Shown in pieces: positions 7,303 through 16,129 of a stretch of 64,000 nucleotides of DNA. Below the pieces are notes generated by a model. That model had not been told where the DNA came from and did not search any database. It was given only the letters and a program-made list of their open reading frames with translations. Position 1 is the first letter of the stretch; each line of letters starts with the position of its first letter. The DNA comes from Vreelandella andesensis. Lineage in GTDB: Bacteria > Pseudomonadota > Gammaproteobacteria > Pseudomonadales > Halomonadaceae. The DNA lies in contig NZ_RZHG01000022.1 of the NCBI RefSeq assembly GCF_003989795.1, positions 1 to 64,000 of the forward strand. The letters run 5' to 3'. The position numbers and the translations under genes were made by a program.

Positions 7303-7623
7303 TCATTTACTCACTTCCTTATAAAACGCCACCCTACCCGCAATAGCTTCCATACCTTCAATCGGTTGCTCGTAGCTCCAGGCGATATCCTGAATTCGGC
7401 CCAGCGAGAAATGCACCGTATTACCTTTGAACGGGCAATAGCTGGATTCTGAAACGTTGAGTAAGTCCATTCGCACGTCTTCACAGGGGAAGTAGTGGCA
7501 TGGCGGGTAGCCGCGTTCGCGGAGTTCAAGCGTATTGGTGGAGTCGGCGATTAACGTGCCATCAGCCTGCGCCTGCACGCGTTGGCTAATTGAGTAAGGC
7601 TCAATGCGTGGGGCATTTTGCAT
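7303..7623 (-). CDS. DUF427-family protein
   Basis: A 106-residue protein of the DUF427 family, identified from the RGYPPCHYFPCEDVRMDLL, SSYCPFKGNTVHFSL and AIAGRVAFY blocks that define the fold. The family is a small beta-rich domain, often annotated as nucleotidyltransferase-related, without an established activity. Length is normal for a single-domain member. It lies alone, immediately right of the intron remnant. It stops at 7303 while remnant-like, non-coding sequence fills 7201-7302. Confidence 0.85.
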   Translation of the reverse strand: MQNAPRIEPYSISQRVQAQADGTLIADSTNTLELRERGYPPCHYFPCEDVRMDLLNVSESSYCPFKGNTVHFSLGRIQDIAWSYEQPIEGMEAIAGRVAFYKEVSK

Positions 7624-7831
7624 TAGGTTGTTCCCTGCGGCGTTTATCGCTCTAGTAAAATTAGCCTAGCAGCTAAATTAGCTTAAGCCCACCAGAAAGA
7701 AGTAGCACTTTAGGCTACGAGGTTGGCCTGGGTCAGGGTTGCGGGATGACTGGCGTACTGCCTGCTTTATATTTCAGTGATTTAATTATCGCGCGCTGAA
7801 GCTCGCTTAATGCTGTTTGCTAAGCGGGCTA

Positions 7832-8383
7832 TTAGCCGTGGAGGTTGATATCGACCCCTTTGCGTTTCATGGCGGCAAGGAAGTCATAGAGTGATTCGTT
7901 ATCAAAGGCGTTCATGGCGAAATCAAGTTTGAAATAGTCGCCGTTACTTAACACAAACGTCAGCCGTGAAGCGGCTTTGCTTTTAGCGCCGCCCTGCCCA
8001 TACGTTGGCTTTTGCATGGTGTGCATGTGGGTGCCGATGTGTATTTTTTTAACGTTACCCACCGGCAGTTCATGTTCAATGGTTCGCCGCCCTGAAATGC
8101 CTTTCACGATGAGCTGCTTATCGCTTAGGGAAAGCTGGTATGACGCCAGGGATCTCGTCAGCCATTTCACATAGATGTAAAACAAGCCGCCCAGTAACAG
8201 CACACCGCTTGGTAGCCCTACTGTTTGCGCGACGGCTTGCTCCATGCCAAAGAACTGCATGAGCCCCCAGATAGTGAGCCCAGCAAATAATGCGCCGTAG
8301 AGAATGAGCGCAACCAGCACCATGGGCATCCAGGCGGAAAATGACTTCACGATTTGTTCTTGCGTGTTAACGCTGACGTCCAT
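7832..8383 (-). CDS. Two-TM membrane protein with a PH-like C-terminal domain
   Basis: A 183-residue protein with two membrane segments, about residues 17-42 and 57-76, followed by a soluble part whose pattern (YQLSLSDKQLIVKGISGRRTIEHELPVGNVKKIHIGTHMHTM) resembles bacterial PH-like domains. A loop HTMQKPTYGQGGAKSKAAS is Lys/Gly-rich. I do not recognise a named family and assign no function. It lies 28 bases after the yjdM-like gene on the same strand, so it may be co-transcribed. The preceding gap 7624-7831 holds nothing clear. Confidence 0.65.
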   Translation of the reverse strand: MDVSVNTQEQIVKSFSAWMPMVLVALILYGALFAGLTIWGLMQFFGMEQAVAQTVGLPSGVLLLGGLFYIYVKWLTRSLASYQLSLSDKQLIVKGISGRRTIEHELPVGNVKKIHIGTHMHTMQKPTYGQGGAKSKAASRLTFVLSNGDYFKLDFAMNAFDNESLYDFLAAMKRKGVDINLHG

Positions 8384-8411
8384 GGTGGCTCTCTAGGCGT
8401 GTGAGGGTGAT

Positions 8412-8747
8412 TCAGGCTTTCTTCACAAACTGGGCGGTGACCATCATGTCGCCTGCGCCGTCTACTTTGCAGTCTAGCTGGTGGTCTTTGCCTTCTTTTA
8501 GCCGTTTGATGACAGCTTTGGTGCCAATCTTGAGCACGATTGAGCTGCCTTTAACCTTGAGGTCTTTGATGAGCGTTACCTTATCGCCTTCGGCAAGCAG
8601 GGTGCCGTTGGCATCGTTCACCGTGACGCTGTCTTCCGCTTCTACCTCGGAAGGGTTCCATTCGTGGGCACACTCTGGGCAAATAAACAGGCTTTGATCC
8701 TGATAGACGAATTCAGATTGGCAGTTGGGGCAAGGTGGGCATGACAT
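8412..8747 (-). CDS. yjdM: PhnA/YjdM-family zinc-ribbon protein
   Basis: A 111-residue protein with an N-terminal zinc ribbon (CPPCPNC...CPECAHEW) and the C-terminal PhnA domain ([25 protein letters not shown]...KIGTK). This is the small protein earlier named PhnA in the E. coli phosphonate region (YjdM); it is not the phosphonoacetate hydrolase. Its function in most bacteria is unknown. The length is normal and all four ribbon cysteines are present. Confidence 0.9.
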   Translation of the reverse strand: MSCPPCPNCQSEFVYQDQSLFICPECAHEWNPSEVEAEDSVTVNDANGTLLAEGDKVTLIKDLKVKGSSIVLKIGTKAVIKRLKEGKDHQLDCKVDGAGDMMVTAQFVKKA

Positions 8748-8862
8748 AAAAGGTGGCTTCTGTGATTTGGTTGGCTGCTTATGATACTGAGCCTTTTAAG
8801 CCTTGGCGACTGCCTAGCGGATATAGAGTGTGGGTATCGAGGGTATAAGCATTGTAAGCCTG

Positions 8863-9429
8863 TTAAGGAATCAACCACTGCCCTGCCCAGTGGTCTTCCC
8901 GTGAGAACAGGGCGCGGCGGTGTTGCGGGCCAAGGTGTAGCGCATCAATGGTGTTGATGTGGAATAGCAATACGGCAAAGGCCTGCTGATCCGGCGTTTT
9001 GGTGTACGCCAACGAATCGGCGATGGGTTCACCAGGAGCGGAGCCGCTGCTGTAGGCACTTCGGGAATGTTCCGGCACGCGTTGCCAGTGTTCGTAGGCG
9101 GCGTCCCCCGTGAGAATCGTCACGCCTGCCTCGATGCGTGTTTGCAAGTGGGCGCTGGCGTCCCATACGTGCAGCGCGGCCACAGGGTTGGCACGAAGTG
9201 CGCTTACTTTATCCGAATGAATGTCGGTATACAGCGCGAGTGTGGCGGCCTGTTTATCCACGCTACGCAGTACCACCGTGCGTGCCTGGGGCATGCCGTT
9301 CGTGCTTACAGTCGCCAAGGTTGGGTGCCGCGCGGGGGCGTGGCGGTCGTGTACCCCTCTAATAAGGCGTGCCCAGAGGTGGTCGTAGAGTTGCGGCAGC
9401 GTTTCGGCCCAAGTATGTTGGCGTTGCAT
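8863..9429 (-). CDS. Pyridoxamine 5'-phosphate oxidase-like flavin-binding protein
   Basis: A 188-residue split-barrel FMN-binding protein. Recognised from RHPTLATVSTNGMPQARTVVLRSVD (FMN phosphate-binding strand), DIHSDKVSALRANPVAALHVWD and the C-terminal EDHWAGQWLIP tail. It resembles general stress/PNPOx-like proteins more than authentic PdxH, which is longer and has the substrate-binding C-terminus. The substrate is unknown. It stands alone; the 176-base gap to the next gene (plus strand) would hold divergent promoters. Confidence 0.8.
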   Translation of the reverse strand: MQRQHTWAETLPQLYDHLWARLIRGVHDRHAPARHPTLATVSTNGMPQARTVVLRSVDKQAATLALYTDIHSDKVSALRANPVAALHVWDASAHLQTRIEAGVTILTGDAAYEHWQRVPEHSRSAYSSGSAPGEPIADSLAYTKTPDQQAFAVLLFHINTIDALHLGPQHRRALFSREDHWAGQWLIP

Positions 9430-9605
9430 GGGGTAGCACCTTATTGTGAGATATCGTAGTTTGCCTGTATCACAATTTCAGCGCAAAACGCTGCTTGTGG
9501 AAGCATGTTGGTACAGCGCAACGGGCAATGCTCTGCAATCGTCGTTGGACGTACCCTAGCATTGCCGCCTAGACTAAAACCTCATTTCTTTTGGATACCC
9601 GACCT

Positions 9606-10574
9606 ATGCGTGTGTTTTCTAATCCGGTCGGTGCCGGTTCACTTTGGTTTGATAATTTGGTGACCGCAAACGGCGTTCCCGTTGCTTACGACCCGCAGGC
9701 GCGGGCATTTCTTCCGATGCCGCCTTTTTGCGCGAACCGTGAAGTGATTGGCTGTAACTGGATTGCGCCTAAGCAAGGTGAGTTCTGCCGTGCCTGCGCG
9801 ATGACGGCCCTAGCACCCGACCTTTCTATTCCAAATGCGATGTCCAACTGGGCGCAAACGGAAGCGGCGAAACGCTGGGTGATCGATAACCTGGGCCGCT
9901 GGAACTGGTTTCGCCCGGAAGACCCTGGTGCGCCACCGGTGTTTCATATGCTTGCCGAGGGGGAAATTCCTGTGCCCATGGGGCATGTCGGCGGCGTGGT
10001 TACTATCAGTGTGGCAGAAGCAGATGCGGTGCTGCGCACAACGCGCAAAGAGGCGTTGGATGAGCCATACCGCACGATGATTGGCCATATGCGCCATGAA
10101 ATCGCTCATATGCTGTGGTGGCGGCTAAGTTTACGGGATGATTTTTTGGATGCGTTTCGTGAGATGTTTGGCGATGAGCGGGAAGATTATCCGGCGGCGC
10201 TACAGCGGCATTATGAAAATGGCCCACCAGCCGACTGGCGGCAGCGGTTTTTGTCGACGTATGCGTCTTCCCACCCCCACGAGGACTGGGCGGAAACCGC
10301 TTCGCACTTACTTCACCTGACTGATATCACCGATAGCTTTATCACGTCGGGCATGACATCACCGGCGTTGCCTAATATCCATGGTTGGGATGCTTACGCC
10401 GAGCCGGACGCCGAGCGGTTGATTCATATTGCAGCATCACTGGTGGCCGGTGTTAACCATGTGAACCGTTCTATGGGCTTATCAGATCTCTACCCGTTTG
10501 TGCTTTCAGACGCCGCGATGCGCAAGCTAGCTTTTGTGCATAATTGGCTACGGCGCGGCGCCCAAGGGCTTTAA
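9606..10574 (+). CDS. Putative zinc-binding metallopeptidase (Mx type), degenerate zinc ribbon
   Basis: A 322-residue protein of the putative zinc-binding metallopeptidase family (Peptidase_Mx type). The catalytic HEIAH is at residues 164-168 and a downstream PHEDWAET stretch supplies the likely third ligand Glu. The usual N-terminal zinc ribbon is eroded: MRVFSNPVGAGSLWFDN has no CxxC where the paralog at 47794 has NCRCG and CLAC. A later CANREVIGC...CRAC set keeps four cysteines. ATG at 9606 is preferred to an upstream TTG. Substrate unknown; predicted cytoplasmic, with no signal peptide. Confidence 0.82.
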   Translation: MRVFSNPVGAGSLWFDNLVTANGVPVAYDPQARAFLPMPPFCANREVIGCNWIAPKQGEFCRACAMTALAPDLSIPNAMSNWAQTEAAKRWVIDNLGRWNWFRPEDPGAPPVFHMLAEGEIPVPMGHVGGVVTISVAEADAVLRTTRKEALDEPYRTMIGHMRHEIAHMLWWRLSLRDDFLDAFREMFGDEREDYPAALQRHYENGPPADWRQRFLSTYASSHPHEDWAETASHLLHLTDITDSFITSGMTSPALPNIHGWDAYAEPDAERLIHIAASLVAGVNHVNRSMGLSDLYPFVLSDAAMRKLAFVHNWLRRGAQGL

Positions 10575-10593
10575 AAAACGCTTTAAGCCTAGC

Positions 10594-11058
10594 CTAACGT
10601 GATTGCTTTATCACCAGTTCAATCACCTGCTTGACGTAAGCGTATATTACCGGGCAGGTACTGGCCCTGGGGCCTGCTATGTTAAGTACGCTTACGTGGT
10701 AGTCGTGCACGAAATCGGCCAGCAGCATTGCCGCGTGAAGTGGGTCGATCAGTTCGATATCAATCAGCTTGTAGGGCTTTGATTGCTGAATACAGAAGAG
10801 TGAGGTGGCTTCTGTTCCCCCTTGAAGATACGACGCATAGAAAATGGCGGTGCCGTCCGCATTCTCTACATTTTTGTGGTTACGCTGACGGTAATCACCG
10901 CTCACTTCTTCTAGGGTGTAGACGCTGCTCATCGGCCCGTCTTCAGCCATTCTTCCAACGGGACACGTTCCGCCAATGGGGAAATCGAGTGTTAATGCAG
11001 CATCGAGTGCCGCCCTATCAGCGCCTGTTTGGCCGCCACTTATAATTTTGGAAAGCAT
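10594..11058 (-). CDS. Putative molybdenum-cofactor carrier-like Rossmann protein
   Basis: A 154-residue protein with an N-terminal SGGQTGADRAALDAA motif, the mark of the putative MoCo carrier family, related to the lysine-decarboxylase-like/DprA Rossmann proteins. A second conserved patch, GTCPVGRMAEDG, follows. The family binds molybdenum cofactor in a few studied algal and bacterial members; many bacterial copies are uncharacterised. Convergent with the metallopeptidase (stop to stop 20 bases). No molybdenum genes are nearby. Confidence 0.78.
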   Translation of the reverse strand: MLSKIISGGQTGADRAALDAALTLDFPIGGTCPVGRMAEDGPMSSVYTLEEVSGDYRQRNHKNVENADGTAIFYASYLQGGTEATSLFCIQQSKPYKLIDIELIDPLHAAMLLADFVHDYHVSVLNIAGPRASTCPVIYAYVKQVIELVIKQSR

Positions 11059-11136
11059 AAGTTAGTCATGTGCCTCTAACCAGCAGCAAATGCATTGCCA
11101 CAGGGTGGTAGTCATTGAAAACGAGCGTTGTAAAAC

Positions 11137-11457
11137 CTACTGTCCGAAGCCTATTCCTAAGCGCAGCGCTTGTAGGCCATCGAACTCAACGCTTACGTCG
11201 TCAGAAAACACTGGGTGACCCTTTACCACCATGTTCACTGCTGCCTGAGAACCACGATAGGTGACGGTTACGGTTAGCTCTGCAGAGGTATTAACCGGCG
11301 CCAACAAGCCATACTCGACGTCATCAACACTCACCGAAGACAGGCCGCGGTCATCTAGCTGCTGCTGCACCTCTTGTTTTACGGCGACACCGTAATAGAT
11401 ATAGATGCCTACGTAGCCAATAGCCAGTAATACAATCAGTGAAAAAAGCTTGCCCAT
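11137..11457 (-). CDS. Small single-pass membrane protein of unknown function
   Basis: A 106-residue protein with one N-terminal hydrophobic segment (about residues 3-22, LFSLIVLLAIGYVGIYIYYG) and a soluble, presumably periplasmic, beta-rich domain. The start at 11457 (MGKLFSL) is favoured over 11568 because CTGGGGAAAATA precedes it and it gives a clean membrane anchor. I recognise no family. It lies alone between the MoCo-carrier-like gene and the trpA terminator. Confidence 0.6.
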   Translation of the reverse strand: MGKLFSLIVLLAIGYVGIYIYYGVAVKQEVQQQLDDRGLSSVSVDDVEYGLLAPVNTSAELTVTVTYRGSQAAVNMVVKGHPVFSDDVSVEFDGLQALRLGIGFGQ

Positions 11458-11599
11458 TATTTTCCCCAGGGTGACAAAATCCTTGTGGTTGCCTCCTTCA
11501 GCTGGCAACCGCGAGCGGTGATAATGCCTGTGGTAGCAGGAAAACAACAAGTAATGAAAAATGAACATTTTTTACAAACGAGACACAAGAGTACAAAAA

Positions 11600-11622
11600 G
11601 AGCAGGCGCTGCTGGCCTGCCC
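11600..11622 (-). terminator. Rho-independent terminator after trpA
   Basis: On the minus strand, GCAGGC and GCCTGC form a GC-rich stem around a 7-base loop, flanked by pyrimidine-rich sequence and followed by TTTTTG. It lies 36 bases after the trpA stop. Confidence 0.75.
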
Positions 11623-11657
11623 TTTCTTAACATAGCGTTCGTTTTACTCTGTTTGTA

Positions 11658-12494
11658 TCAACAGGCTTGCCGCTCGCTTGCTTTACGACATGCCCTGACA
11701 CTTTCGGCCAATTCGCTGACTAAGCCATGCACGCGTTCAACAGCTTCATCGGGCGTGTTGGCATGTTCGATGCAGTCGACAAGCGCGGAACCAACCACTA
11801 CTGCGTCGCTGAAGCGGCCAATGGTAGCGGCTTGCTCGGCGGTGCGAATACCAAAGCCCACGGCAATTGGTAGTTCAGTGTGCTCGCGCAGTTCTCTAAC
11901 AGCGCTTTCTAACCGCTCTGGCGTTGGGGCGCTGCCACCCGTTACACCTGCCACTGACACGTAGTAGATAAACCCTGAGGCGTTACCCAGCACTTTGGGC
12001 AGCCGTTTGGCATCGGTGGTGGGCGTTGCCAGGCGAATAAAATCAATTCCGTGCTTGGCCGCTGGCTGGCAGAGTTCCTCATCGTGTTCGGGGGGAAGAT
12101 CCACCACAATCAGGCCATCTATCCCGGCCTTGGCGGCATCCGTTAGAAAGCGCTCTACGCCGTAACAGTAGATGGGGTTGTAATAGCCCATCAGTACAAT
12201 CGGCGTGGTGCTGTTCTGTTCACGGAACGAGCGCACCATTTCCAGCGTTTTAGCTTGGGTTTGGCCGCCTTCCAGGGCACGCAGCGCCGCTTTTTGAATA
12301 GCAGGGCCATCGGCCATGGGGTCGCTAAACGGCATCCCAAGTTCGATGATATCCACCCCCGCTTCTGGCAGCCCGTGCAGTAGTCGGCGAGAGGTCTCGG
12401 CGTCCGGGTCGCCAGCGGTTAAGTAGCTAACCAGCGCTGGGCGGTTTTGCTGTTTGAGCGCGGCAAAGCAGCGTTCAAGACGGGTGGTGGTCAT
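11658..12494 (-). CDS. trpA: Tryptophan synthase alpha subunit
   Basis: Cleaves indole-3-glycerol phosphate to indole, which passes through the tunnel to TrpB. Motifs include LTAGDPD near the N-terminus, [20 protein letters not shown] (catalytic Glu and Asp region), [23 protein letters not shown] and [10 protein letters not shown]. Two starts are possible: ATG at 12494 with a strong AGGAGA 6 bases ahead, and ATG at 12518 overlapping the trpB stop (ATGA). The first gives the usual N-terminus [10 protein letters not shown] and is chosen. Translationally close to trpB in a trpBA operon. Confidence 0.96.
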   Translation of the reverse strand: MTTTRLERCFAALKQQNRPALVSYLTAGDPDAETSRRLLHGLPEAGVDIIELGMPFSDPMADGPAIQKAALRALEGGQTQAKTLEMVRSFREQNSTTPIVLMGYYNPIYCYGVERFLTDAAKAGIDGLIVVDLPPEHDEELCQPAAKHGIDFIRLATPTTDAKRLPKVLGNASGFIYYVSVAGVTGGSAPTPERLESAVRELREHTELPIAVGFGIRTAEQAATIGRFSDAVVVGSALVDCIEHANTPDEAVERVHGLVSELAESVRACRKASERQAC

Positions 12495-12514
12495 AACGGT
12501 CTCCTGTGTTGCGC

Positions 12515-13732
12515 TCATCGATTTTTCACCCCGAATTTATCGCCTAAGTGATGGGCCACGCTCATCATGTCTTTGTCGCCACGGCCACTGAGGTTAACCA
12601 CCATTAAATGCTCACGGGGAAGCGTGGGCGCACGCTTGGCTACTTCGGCCAGGGCGTGGGCCGTTTCCAGCGCGGGAATAATGCCTTCCTGACGGCAGCA
12701 AATCTGAAAGGCTTCCAGCGCTTCGTCGTCAGTGGCAGACACGTACTCTACCCGCCCCTGCTCATAGAGCCACGCATGCTCTGGCCCAATGCCAGGGTAA
12801 TCCAGCCCGGCTGAAATTGAGTGGGCATCGGTAATCTGGCCATCTTCATTTTGCAGCAGGTAAGTGCGGTTGCCATGAAGCACGCCGGGCGTGCCGCCGT
12901 TTAGGCTGGCGGCATGCAGGCCGCTTTTGACACCTTTCCCGCCTGCTTCAACACCAATCATCTTCACTGCGGGGTCGTTAATAAAGGGGTAGAACAGCCC
13001 CATGGCGTTCGAACCACCGCCGACACAGGCAACCAGTGAATCCGGTAAGCGCCCCTGCTTTTCAATCATTTGCGTGCGGGTTTCATGACCAATCACCGCC
13101 TGGAAGTCTCGCACCATCGCGGGGTATGGATGCGGCCCGGCTACCGTGCCAATAATGTAAAAGGTGTCGTCAACATTCGTTACCCAGTCGCGAAGCGCTT
13201 CGTTCATAGCGTCTTTTAGCGTTCCGGTGCCAGAGGTGACCGGTACAATTTCGGCACCCAGCAGTTTCATACGGAATACGTTGGGCTGCTGGCGCTCAAT
13301 GTCGGTGGCGCCCATGTAAATAACGCACGGCAGGCCAAAACGTGCCGCAACTGTGGCGGTGGCTACCCCGTGCATACCGGCACCGGTTTCCGCAATGATG
13401 CGCTTTTTACCCATCTGCTTGGCCAGCAGCACTTGGCCAATGCAGTTGTTAATTTTGTGCGCGCCGGTGTGGTTTAGCTCTTCGCGCTTGAGATAAATAC
13501 TCGCCCCGCCAAAATGTTCCGTCAGGCGCTCAGCGAAGTAGAGCGGGCTTGGCCGCCCTACGTAATCGCCTTGGAAGTAAGCGAGCTGGCGCTGAAATTC
13601 TGGGTCGTTCTTAGCGGCAGTGTACTCATCCTGCAGCTCCAGAATCAGCGGCATCAGGGTTTCAGCGACAAAACGGCCACCGAAGCTGCCAAACAGGCCG
13701 TTGGCGTCGGGCAGGTTTACAAATTGGTTCAT
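12515..13732 (-). CDS. trpB: Tryptophan synthase beta subunit
   Basis: PLP enzyme that joins indole and serine to give tryptophan. It is 405 aa, standard length, starting [19 protein letters not shown]. The PLP lysine lies in HTGAHKINN, the phosphate loop is GGGSNAMG, and the C-terminal NLSGRGDKD motif is intact. The ATG at 13732 is chosen because upstream in-frame sequence (to 13861) overlaps the divergent LysR gene and is not family-like. The 127-base divergent promoter probably carries the LysR operator. Confidence 0.97.
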   Translation of the reverse strand: MNQFVNLPDANGLFGSFGGRFVAETLMPLILELQDEYTAAKNDPEFQRQLAYFQGDYVGRPSPLYFAERLTEHFGGASIYLKREELNHTGAHKINNCIGQVLLAKQMGKKRIIAETGAGMHGVATATVAARFGLPCVIYMGATDIERQQPNVFRMKLLGAEIVPVTSGTGTLKDAMNEALRDWVTNVDDTFYIIGTVAGPHPYPAMVRDFQAVIGHETRTQMIEKQGRLPDSLVACVGGGSNAMGLFYPFINDPAVKMIGVEAGGKGVKSGLHAASLNGGTPGVLHGNRTYLLQNEDGQITDAHSISAGLDYPGIGPEHAWLYEQGRVEYVSATDDEALEAFQICCRQEGIIPALETAHALAEVAKRAPTLPREHLMVVNLSGRGDKDMMSVAHHLGDKFGVKNR

Positions 13733-13859
13733 CACGACCTCTGCGTATTGGGCGGTGCGAATTAAGTTGCAATGAAGGTAGCGCAAGCAGTCGGGAAGAA
13801 AAATCGATAAGATGGCAGCAACATGTGAGCTGAAATCAACTGTTAACACAGGACAAGCC
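13733..13859. promoter_or_regulatory. trpB / LysR divergent promoter region
   Basis: A 127-base gap separates the divergent trpB and LysR starts. In Pseudomonas, TrpI activates trpBA from such a gap when indoleglycerol phosphate accumulates. I did not identify an unambiguous T-N11-A box, so the call rests on gene arrangement only. Confidence 0.5.
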
Positions 13860-14753
13860 ATGCGACATAGCCTGCCACCGTTAAGCGCCCTGCGCGCCTT
13901 TGAAGCTACTGCCCGGCTGGGTAGCGTAACAGCAGCTGCAGATGAACTAAGCGTTACCCACGGTGCCGTTAGCCGCCAGCTAAAGAGTTTAGATGACTAT
14001 TTTGGTGTAGCGCTATTTGCCAAGTCGGGGCGTGGGCTGGTGCTTACTCACCACGGTGAGCAACTCCAAAGCGGTGTAGGCGAGGCATTTACTCGCCTGC
14101 GCGACAGTTGCGCCGCGCTCAAGCATGAAGTGCAAGAAGCGCCCTTTACCCTGGCCTGCCCCGGCAGCCTATTAGCGCGCTGGCTGATTCCCCGGCTGGA
14201 TCGCCTTCACCGTGACCTCCCCGCGCTTAAACTGCAGGTAGTGGTGAGTGACACCGAGCAACCCGGTAAGCCTGCTGATGCCAGCGCTACGCTGGCATTT
14301 ACTGAACCGCCCTGGCCTGCGGATGTGGAGGTTATCCCGCTAATGACCGAACAGATTTGCGCCGTGGTTAGCTCACCGTTAGCCGTGCAAATCGACTCTG
14401 CCCAACCAGAATCGCTGTTTGCCAACACATTGTTAGTGACCGCTTCACGACCCCAGGCGTGGCCGCAGTGGGCCAGTGCCAAAGGGCTTGACCCAAACGC
14501 ATTAAAAGCCGCGCTTCAGCAAGGCCAAGGCTTTGACCATCTTTATTATTTGATAGAAGCGGCGGTGGCGGGTTTGGGTGTTGCTATCGCACCTAAGCTA
14601 CTCGTAGAGGATGATTTGAACAGCGGGCGGCTAATCGCCCCGTGGGGTAGCATCGAAACGCCCGCACGGCTTTGTCTTTTGCTGCCCAAACACGCCAACC
14701 TTCGCCGCTGCGAGCCGCTAGCCCAGTGGCTTAAGCGCGAGCTTAAAGGGTAA
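13860..14753 (+). CDS. trpI: LysR-family regulator, TrpI/GcvA-like
   Basis: A 297-residue LysR-type activator. The HTH domain covers residues 5-63 ([19 protein letters not shown]...[20 protein letters not shown]) and a periplasmic-binding-like effector domain follows. The start at 13860 ([15 protein letters not shown]) is the normal N-terminus for the GcvA/TrpI/AmpR branch; the frame open to 13812 adds residues not seen in the family. It is divergent from trpBA, the arrangement of Pseudomonas trpI, so trpBA is its likely target. The symbol rests on context. Confidence 0.8.
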   Translation: MRHSLPPLSALRAFEATARLGSVTAAADELSVTHGAVSRQLKSLDDYFGVALFAKSGRGLVLTHHGEQLQSGVGEAFTRLRDSCAALKHEVQEAPFTLACPGSLLARWLIPRLDRLHRDLPALKLQVVVSDTEQPGKPADASATLAFTEPPWPADVEVIPLMTEQICAVVSSPLAVQIDSAQPESLFANTLLVTASRPQAWPQWASAKGLDPNALKAALQQGQGFDHLYYLIEAAVAGLGVAIAPKLLVEDDLNSGRLIAPWGSIETPARLCLLLPKHANLRRCEPLAQWLKRELKG

Positions 14754-14774
14754 AGCAATACTCATCGACATTGT

Positions 14775-14833
14775 TTGCTAAACAGACATAGCTTGCTAAA
14801 CAGACATAGCTTGCCAAATAGAAAGTTTGCTAA
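14775..14833. repeat. 18-bp tandem repeat between convergent genes
   Basis: TTGCTAAACAGACATAGC occurs twice head to tail (14775-14792 and 14793-14810). A decayed third copy follows (TTGCCAAATAG), and a further TTTGCTAAACA overlaps the stop of the GST gene. No stem-loop terminator is clear here. Confidence 0.8.
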
Positions 14834-15432
14834 ACAAAGGCGGTTTGTTGAAAACTATCCCTGGTAATCACTGCGGCATGCCATTCCTGCAACGCTGGGT
14901 GTTCTTTCTTCCAGTTTACTTCAGGCAATCTGAAAGCTAGGTAATCTAATGCGACAGCGGTGGCGATTTCACCAAGAGTAATCGACGGCGTTAACTGGTT
15001 TTCGTGAAGCTCATCACCTAACTGCTGCGTTATTCGCTGGATGGCCCGCTGACGTCTTCGCCCGAGTTCACGTTGATCAATTTCAGCGCCATCGTGTTTT
15101 CTCGCGATCACCGTTGCGAAGGCCGCGTCCATTAAGTTTTGCCCAAGCCCTGCCAGATGGAGCACATCAACCAACTGAGAAGCTGGCATCATAGGCACGC
15201 CAGGGCTGACGCTATCAAGGTAAACAGCGATCAGCATCGACTCGCTCAGTGTCGTGCCATCGTCAGTCACTAATGCAGGAATTCGCCCGGCGGGATTAAC
15301 TGCTAACAGCCCGCTGTCGTCTGCCCAGGGGTCGCACCAGCGCAAAGTAACGTCGTCTGCCAGACCTTTCTCTAACAAGATGATCCGCGCTAGACGCGCA
15401 TAGGGCGAGGTTGCATTAAGGAAAAGTTGCAT
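14830..15432 (-). CDS. Glutathione S-transferase family protein
   Basis: A 200-residue GST. The N-terminal thioredoxin-like domain begins MQLFLNATSPYARLARIILLEKG, with the cis-Pro region GRIPALVTDDG and the ESMLI turn (glutathione gamma-glutamyl contact) at about residues 55-75. The alpha-helical C-terminal domain follows. The serine in TSPYAR is the probable catalytic contact. Substrate is not predictable. Its C-terminal codons overlap the tandem repeat, so the last residues may be repeat-derived. Confidence 0.85.
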   Translation of the reverse strand: MQLFLNATSPYARLARIILLEKGLADDVTLRWCDPWADDSGLLAVNPAGRIPALVTDDGTTLSESMLIAVYLDSVSPGVPMMPASQLVDVLHLAGLGQNLMDAAFATVIARKHDGAEIDQRELGRRRQRAIQRITQQLGDELHENQLTPSITLGEIATAVALDYLAFRLPEVNWKKEHPALQEWHAAVITRDSFQQTAFV

Positions 15433-15517
15433 TATTTCATCCCTTTCTGATCAGAGAGAGCAGGATGACCTCTATCAACCGGTCATTTCGCCTTCGGTAA
15501 TTAGGACATTGTTGGTT

Positions 15518-15907
15518 CTAGCGATGGGGATAGACCACAAATGCCAGCTTATTGCCGTCGGGATCTCGCACATAAGCCGAATAAAACCCTGCGCCATATT
15601 GAGGTCGATACCCCGGTGCACCTTCATCGCTGCCACCGTTGTGCATAGCTAACTGATAGAGCGTATCGACTTCTTTAGGCTCAGTGAATTGAAACGCTGT
15701 CATAGTGCCGTTGCCAACGCTCGCTGGGTAACCATTAAAAGGGAAACCAACAAAGAACCTTGGCACATTGACATCATCGGGGTCGCCAAAAGAAACGCAG
15801 GCATCGTCTTGCCAACATACATCTAATTCCATAGTACTGAACAACGGAACATAAAAGTGAAGTGCCCGCGCCAGGTTATGCGTACCCACCATCGTGTAAG
15901 CAATCAT
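15518..15907 (-). CDS. VOC-superfamily (glyoxalase/dioxygenase fold) protein
   Basis: A 129-residue single-domain VOC protein. Beta-alpha-beta-beta-beta modules begin MIAYTMVGTHNLARALHFYVPLF and end SAYVRDPDGNKLAFVVYPH; the terminal YVRDPDGNKL is the family signature. The first-strand metal ligand position has H10 and the last strand supplies K/E-type positions, but a complete 2-His-1-Glu set is not certain. Function unknown; 85 bases before the GST gene on the same strand. Confidence 0.82.
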   Translation of the reverse strand: MIAYTMVGTHNLARALHFYVPLFSTMELDVCWQDDACVSFGDPDDVNVPRFFVGFPFNGYPASVGNGTMTAFQFTEPKEVDTLYQLAMHNGGSDEGAPGYRPQYGAGFYSAYVRDPDGNKLAFVVYPHR

Positions 15908-16129
15908 TGCGGTTACCTCTTGTGGGCTGTGTAATGGAAAGCGCGACCATTTAACAATGGATGAGATTAAGAATAGCCGATGTTGTACCGGGTTAAGCGT
16001 TGAATGCCACGCGCACCTGCCAAAGCAAAAGCATGCCTTCTTTTAACAAGCCGAAATAAGTGACCTATTTGGCATTTGCATAGTGAGACCTGTAGGATAA
16101 TTGAACAGTCGTTCAATTAAGGAGTTTAT

